Shown here: piece after piece, positions 5,115 to 8,719 of the stretch
Layout of the letters: each line of letters begins with the position of its first letter
Numbering within the stretch: the first letter of the stretch is position 1
Origin: an uncultured Christensenellaceae bacterium
Lineage (GTDB): Bacteria; Bacillota; Clostridia; Christensenellales; Christensenellaceae
Assembly (NCBI GenBank): GCA_934555865.1
Contig: CAKTFI010000040.1
Coordinates: 1-8,719, forward strand
Direction: 5' to 3'
DNA: 8,719 bases
Program-made: the position numbers and the translations under genes
Notes under the pieces: model-generated
Seen by the model: the letters and a program-made list of their open reading frames with translations, nothing else
Database searches by the model: none
What the model was told of the DNA's origin: nothing

Positions 5115-6554
5115 ATGAAATTAAACGAATTGCTTGCAGGGATCCCCTGTGAAGTCGTGGGGAATGCAGATTTGGACATCACGGGCGTGGCCTATGATTC
5201 CCGGGAAGTGCAGCAGGGCAACCTGTTTTTCTGCATCGAAGGCTATCAATCCGATGGGCATGTCTATGCGCCGAAGGCGGTGCAGGCCGGGGCGGTGTGC
5301 CTCGTCGTTCGGCATAAGCTGGACTTGGATGTGACGCAGGTGGTTGCGGAGGACAGCCGCAAGGCGATGTCGCTCATTTCGGCGGCATTTTACGGGCGCC
5401 CGGCGGAAAAGCTGCGCATGATCGGCGTGACGGGCACGAGCGGCAAGACCTCGACGACCTATATGATCAAGAGCATGCTGGAGGCGACCGGCGCGAAGGT
5501 CGGGCTCATCGGCACGGTGCATACGGTGATCGGCGACAAGGTGCGCCCTTCGGACCGCACAACGCCGGAATCACCGGACCTGCAAAAGCTGCTGGCAGAG
5601 ATGGTGGACGCGGGACTGGACACGGCGGTGATGGAGGTCTCCTCGCATTCGCTGTATCTGGATCGCGTGTACGGCATCCCCTTTGCGGGCGGCGTATTCA
5701 CCAACCTTTCGCAGGATCATCTGGACTTTCACGGAGATTTTGAACACTATTTCCTGGCAAAATCCATTCTGTTCCGGCACTGCGCCAAGGCGGCCGTCAA
5801 TGTGGACGATGCCTATGGACGGCGCATGCGGGACTATGTGACGGGCGAGCTCTGCACCTATGGATGCTCTCCGGAGGCGCAGGTGCGCGCGGAGGACATT
5901 CGCCTGCACACCGATGGCAGCGAGTTCACATTGCGGATGGGCGAGCGCTCCTGGCCGGTCACGCTGCGCATGCCGGGGGAATTCATGATCTATAACGCGC
6001 TGGCCGCGTTTGCGGTCTGCACCATGCTCGGGGAAGAGGCAGAGGCGCTGCTCCGCGGGCTTGGAAAGGTGCACTACATCCCCGGGCGGGTGGAGAACCT
6101 CGACACGCGCGGCCGGGATTTCAGCATCGTGCTGGATTACTGCCATAAGCCAGAGCCGCTGGAGAGCGTGCTCAAGATGATCCAGGGCTATGCCAAGGGG
6201 CGGGTCGTTTGCATCTTTGGCTGCGGCGGCAACCGCGACGCCGCCAAACGGCCAATCATGGGGCATATCGCCGAGGAGCACGCGGATTTTTGCATTGTCA
6301 CCTCGGATAATCCCCGTTTTGAGGATCCGTATGCTATAATAGAAGAGATCACAGCAGGCATGAAGAAGGACAACCATATCGTGGTGGAGGACCGCCGCGC
6401 GGCGATCCGCTATGCGATCGAGCATGCGCAGCCGGGCGATGTGATCCTGCTGGCCGGGAAGGGCCACGAGGATTATCAGGAGATCCGCGGCGTGCATTAT
6501 CCGTTTGATGAAAAAGTGGTCGTCCGGGAAATTTTTGACGAGCTGGATAAATAA
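5115..6554 (+). CDS. murE: UDP-MurNAc-L-Ala-D-Glu:meso-diaminopimelate ligase MurE
   Basis: MurE adds the third residue of the stem peptide to UDP-MurNAc-L-Ala-D-Glu using ATP in the cytoplasm. The 479-residue protein has the three Mur-ligase domains: an N-terminal part with VAYDSREV, the central ATPase with GVTGTSGKTSTT (P-loop 107-112), TTPES (149-153), EVSSHSL, NLSQDHLDFHG (197-207) and the lysine in FLAKSILF that is normally carbamylated (K216), then the C-terminal domain with GRVENLD, GCGGNRDAAKRP (369-380), TSDNPRFEDP and AGKGHEDY. DNPR (398-401) is the signature of meso-DAP rather than L-lysine ligases. Odd: the usual DYAHTPD segment reads DYCHKPEPLE (341-350); the histidine is kept. 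A longer start at 5091 is possible but lacks a ribosome site. An 80-base gap with a terminator-like hairpin follows. Confidence 0.96.
   Translation: MKLNELLAGIPCEVVGNADLDITGVAYDSREVQQGNLFFCIEGYQSDGHVYAPKAVQAGAVCLVVRHKLDLDVTQVVAEDSRKAMSLISAAFYGRPAEKLRMIGVTGTSGKTSTTYMIKSMLEATGAKVGLIGTVHTVIGDKVRPSDRTTPESPDLQKLLAEMVDAGLDTAVMEVSSHSLYLDRVYGIPFAGGVFTNLSQDHLDFHGDFEHYFLAKSILFRHCAKAAVNVDDAYGRRMRDYVTGELCTYGCSPEAQVRAEDIRLHTDGSEFTLRMGERSWPVTLRMPGEFMIYNALAAFAVCTMLGEEAEALLRGLGKVHYIPGRVENLDTRGRDFSIVLDYCHKPEPLESVLKMIQGYAKGRVVCIFGCGGNRDAAKRPIMGHIAEEHADFCIVTSDNPRFEDPYAIIEEITAGMKKDNHIVVEDRRAAIRYAIEHAQPGDVILLAGKGHEDYQEIRGVHYPFDEKVVVREIFDELDK
6332..6340 (+). promoter_or_regulatory. Extended -10 sequence inside murE (candidate internal promoter)
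   Basis: TGCTATAAT is a perfect extended -10 element (TGn plus TATAAT). It is produced by the codons GCT-ATA-ATA of a YAII segment; ATA is uncommon for isoleucine in these GC-rich genes. No clear -35 hexamer lies at 16-18 bases, but extended -10 promoters can do without. Transcription would start near 6347, about 290 bases before mraY and upstream of the hairpin at 6576-6616. It may be a chance match within coding sequence. Confidence 0.35.
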
Positions 6555-6575
6555 TTTACACAGGAAAGCTGCAGG

Positions 6576-6616
6576 ATAAGCGTGCCGTAGCCTGGCGGGG
6601 CGGTGCGCTTATTTTT
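6576..6616 (+). terminator. Terminator-like hairpin between murE and mraY
   Basis: ATAAGCGTGCCG (6576-6587) pairs with CGGTGCGCTTAT (6601-6612) over twelve consecutive pairs, ten Watson-Crick and two G-U, with a 13-base loop, and is followed by TTTTT (6612-6616, sharing the last base of the stem). This is the pattern of an intrinsic terminator. It lies 21 bases after the murE stop and 18 bases before the mraY ATG, in the only sizable gap of the operon. Since mraY and murD have to be expressed, partial termination or attenuation is more likely than a complete stop. Function is inferred from structure only. Confidence 0.6.
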
Positions 6617-6634
6617 GCGGAACGAGGGAATGAA

Positions 6635-7603
6635 ATGCAGACATTGATTTTGGCGATTCTTTTGTCATTCGCGGCTTCATTGGGGCTGGGACATGTGGCG
6701 ATTCCACTGCTGCATCGGCTGAAATTCGGGCAGCCGATCCGCGAGGACGGCCCGCAGACACACCTAAAGAAGAGCGGCACCCCGACCATGGGCGGCGTGT
6801 TTATGGCGGCGGCCATGCTGGTGGCAGGGCTGGTGTTTTCCGGTCAGTGCGGCGCGCATCTGTGGGCGGCGATGCTGGGCAGCCTGGCGTTTTCCATCAT
6901 CGGGCTGATCGACGACCTGAAAAAGGTGCTGGAGCACAATTCCAAGGGGCTGCGCGCCTGGCAGAAGATCGTGCTGCAACTGTTCTTCGGGACGCTGGTC
7001 GCGGTCTATGCCTATAAGAATCCGGAGATCGGCTCCAAGATCTATATTCCGTTTTGGAGCATCTATGCGGACTTAGGGGTCTGGTACATCCCGTTCTGTG
7101 TGATCTTTATGGTCGCGCTCACCAATAGCGTCAACCTGACGGACGGGCTGGACGGATTGGCCGGGAGCGTGACCTTGGTGGACGCGGCGGCGTTTGCGCT
7201 CATCTTCCTCGCAGCGGACGCGTCACAGCTCCAAAAGGACTCCATGATCTTTGCGGGGATCCTCGCCGGGGCGATCATGGGCTTTTTGCGGTACAATGCC
7301 TACCCCGCGCGCGTGATGATGGGCGATGTCGGCTCCTTCCTGCTTGGCGGAGCGCTTTCCATGCTCGCCATCTTTTCGCGGCTGCAGCTGTTGATCCCGC
7401 TCATGGGCGTGATGTTCATGCTGTCGAGCATCTCCTGCATCCTGCAGGTCGGCAGCTTCAAGCTGCGCGGCAAGCGAATCTTCAAGATGGCGCCGCTGCA
7501 CCATCATTTTGAATTGCTGGGCGTACATGAGACGAAGATCGTCTCCGTCTATACATTGATCACGGTGGCGGCGTGCTTAGCCAGCATGCTGCTCATCCGG
7601 TAA
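6635..7603 (+). CDS. mraY: Phospho-MurNAc-pentapeptide-transferase MraY
   Basis: MraY moves phospho-MurNAc-pentapeptide from UDP to undecaprenyl phosphate, forming lipid I at the inner face of the membrane. The 322-residue length matches Gram-positive MraY. About ten hydrophobic segments can be traced. Diagnostic motifs are GPQTHLKKSGTPTMGG (39-54), the catalytic-site aspartates in LIDDLKK (91-97, D93 D94), NLTDGLDGLAG (167-177), MGDVGSFLLGG (229-239, with the invariant Asp231; the common form is MGDTGS) and the cytoplasmic loop RIFKMAPLHHHFELLG (281-296). GAGG at 6624-6627 is seven bases before the ATG. A nearby ATG at 6630 is out of frame. The TAA stop overlaps the AAGGAGG site of murD. Confidence 0.97.
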   Translation: MQTLILAILLSFAASLGLGHVAIPLLHRLKFGQPIREDGPQTHLKKSGTPTMGGVFMAAAMLVAGLVFSGQCGAHLWAAMLGSLAFSIIGLIDDLKKVLEHNSKGLRAWQKIVLQLFFGTLVAVYAYKNPEIGSKIYIPFWSIYADLGVWYIPFCVIFMVALTNSVNLTDGLDGLAGSVTLVDAAAFALIFLAADASQLQKDSMIFAGILAGAIMGFLRYNAYPARVMMGDVGSFLLGGALSMLAIFSRLQLLIPLMGVMFMLSSISCILQVGSFKLRGKRIFKMAPLHHHFELLGVHETKIVSVYTLITVAACLASMLLIR

Positions 7604-7613
7604 GGAGGATGCA

Positions 7614-8719
7614 ATGAGCTACGAAGGAAAAAAAGTGCTGGTCGTGGGCATGGCCAAAAGCGGCATTTCCGCGGCAAAGCTGTTAAAAAAACTGGGGGCC
7701 GAGACCGCAATCTATGACCGCCGGCCGGCGGCGGACTTCGCTCAAAACGGGGCGGTCATGGCGCTTTTGGAGGCGGGTGTGATCGACTTTCTGGGTAAGG
7801 ATGCAGACAAGGCGGAGGCCTGGGCAGAAGTGCTGGTTCTAAGTCCGGGCGTCCCGGTGAAGCAGCCCTTCTTGGAGCGGGCGATGCAGAGCGGCAAAGA
7901 GGTGATTTCGGAGATCGAGCTCGGTTACGAGACGGCGAAGGCGGAATTCGTCGGCATCGGCGGAACGAATGGCAAGACGACGACGACCGCACTCACGGGG
8001 GAGATCTTCAAAAACGCGGGGCGCAAGACCTATGTGCTCGGCAACATCGGCCTGCCGATCTGCGAATACGCCCTGGAGACGCGGCCGGGGGACACGATTG
8101 TGGCGGAGATCGCGGCGCTGCAGCTGGAGACGATCCGCACCTTCCACCCGCGGGCCTTTGCTCTGCTGAATATCACGGAGGATCATCAGGACCGCTTCGG
8201 CAATATGGAATACTACACCTATTGCAAGATGCGCGCCTTTGAAAACCAGGGGCCGGAGGACTATGCGGTCCTGAACCTAGACGATCCGATTACGGCGGCG
8301 CAGCGCGAAAAGGTGAAGAGCCACCTGTTGCTCTTCAGCCGCAAGCAGGAGGTAGAGGAGGGCGCGTTTGTGCGCGACGGGAAGATCCTCTTCCGCCTGG
8401 CCGGGAAGGAGCAGGAGGTCTGCCCGGTCGAGCAGATCCGCATCCCAGGCAACCACAACCTGGAAAATGCCCTGGCGGCGACCTGCCTTGCCATGTGCCG
8501 CGGCATTGCCGCCTCCGTCGTCGCATATACTTTAAAGACCTTCCCCGGGGTCGAGCACCGCATCGAGTTTGTGCGGACGGTGCAGGACGTGGACTTCATC
8601 AACGATTCCAAGGGCACGAACCCGGATTCGACGATCAAGGCGATCGAGACGATGAAAAAGCCAACGATCCTGATCCTCGGCGGGTACGACAAGCACAGCG
8701 AGTTTGACGAGCTGTTTGC
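7614..8719 (+). CDS. murD: UDP-N-acetylmuramoyl-L-alanine:D-glutamate ligase MurD (cut by window edge)
   Basis: MurD adds D-glutamate to UDP-MurNAc-L-Ala with ATP in the cytoplasm. The reading frame is open from the ATG (AAGGAGG at 7602-7608, five bases upstream) to the right edge: 368 codons, so roughly the last fifth of a typical 450-residue MurD is missing. Visible are the N-terminal Rossmann-like start VLVVGMAKSGISAA (8-21), LSPGVP (76-81), P-loop GTNGKTTTT (117-125), GNIGLP (143-148), NITEDHQDRFG (186-196), the lysine normally carbamylated (K205 in YCKMRAFEN), GNHNLENALAA (279-289), EHRIE (314-318), NDSKGTNPDST (330-340) and GGYDKHSEFDEL (356-367). Odd: the usual SSFQLE reads AALQLE (167-172) and ITGTNGKT reads IGGTNGKT. 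It ends the visible operon; spoVE or ftsW and murG would be expected next. Confidence 0.95.
   Translation, partial: MSYEGKKVLVVGMAKSGISAAKLLKKLGAETAIYDRRPAADFAQNGAVMALLEAGVIDFLGKDADKAEAWAEVLVLSPGVPVKQPFLERAMQSGKEVISEIELGYETAKAEFVGIGGTNGKTTTTALTGEIFKNAGRKTYVLGNIGLPICEYALETRPGDTIVAEIAALQLETIRTFHPRAFALLNITEDHQDRFGNMEYYTYCKMRAFENQGPEDYAVLNLDDPITAAQREKVKSHLLLFSRKQEVEEGAFVRDGKILFRLAGKEQEVCPVEQIRIPGNHNLENALAATCLAMCRGIAASVVAYTLKTFPGVEHRIEFVRTVQDVDFINDSKGTNPDSTIKAIETMKKPTILILGGYDKHSEFDELF

Noticed and set aside
5571..6497. 308-codon open frame on the minus strand opposite murE
   Set aside because: Antisense shadow of murE with Arg/His-rich composition and no motif.
1..8719. CRISPR array, insertion sequence, prophage, tRNA/rRNA, riboswitch or defence system
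   Set aside because: No spaced repeats, transposase or integrase motifs, cloverleaf pattern or known leader motif was seen; the coding content is a housekeeping dcw cluster plus one small unknown gene.

Overview
The window is ordinary chromosomal DNA carrying the left part of a division and cell-wall (dcw) gene cluster from a GC-rich, probably spore-forming member of the Firmicutes, most likely class Clostridia. Four things point there. The order is mraZ-rsmH-ftsL-spoVD-murE-mraY-murD. The transpeptidase ends in two PASTA domains and carries the SCN motif and nearby cysteines typical of SpoVD. MurE has the DNPR motif of meso-diaminopimelate ligases. Shine-Dalgarno sites are strong and purine-rich throughout. 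No species call is possible from sequence reading alone.

Layout. Positions 1-25 hold what may be the last seven codons of a rightward gene. Positions 26-369 are non-coding and hold a strong hairpin terminator (104-152) and a second hairpin (162-181) that could end the leftward gene. Positions 370-789, minus strand, encode a 139-residue coiled-coil protein of unknown function. Positions 790-1092 are a divergent control region with a leftward -10 box, an AT-rich palindrome, a possible rightward -10 box, and a clear array of MraZ boxes just before mraZ. From 1093 to the right edge seven plus-strand genes follow closely: mraZ (1093-1524), rsmH (1521-2456), ftsL-like (2469-2990), spoVD (3019-5103), murE (5115-6554), mraY (6635-7603) and murD (7614 to beyond 8719, cut by the edge).

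How the genes work together. MraZ probably represses its own operon through the AAAGTG-type repeats in its leader. RsmH methylates 16S rRNA. The FtsL-like protein and SpoVD belong to septal or spore-cortex wall synthesis. MurE adds meso-DAP to the UDP-MurNAc-dipeptide, MurD makes that dipeptide by adding D-Glu, and MraY transfers the finished UDP-MurNAc-pentapeptide to undecaprenyl phosphate to make lipid I. MurF is not present in this stretch; mraY follows murE directly, as in Bacillus subtilis.

The only break in the otherwise tight operon is the 80-base murE-mraY gap, which contains a terminator-like hairpin with a U-run. I found no mobile element, CRISPR array, RNA gene or evidently new system. 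The points most worth a second look are the MraZ operator with its inverted box beside the mraZ ribosome site, the internal terminator/attenuator, the uncharacterised coiled-coil neighbour, and active-site motif variants in MurD and MurE.
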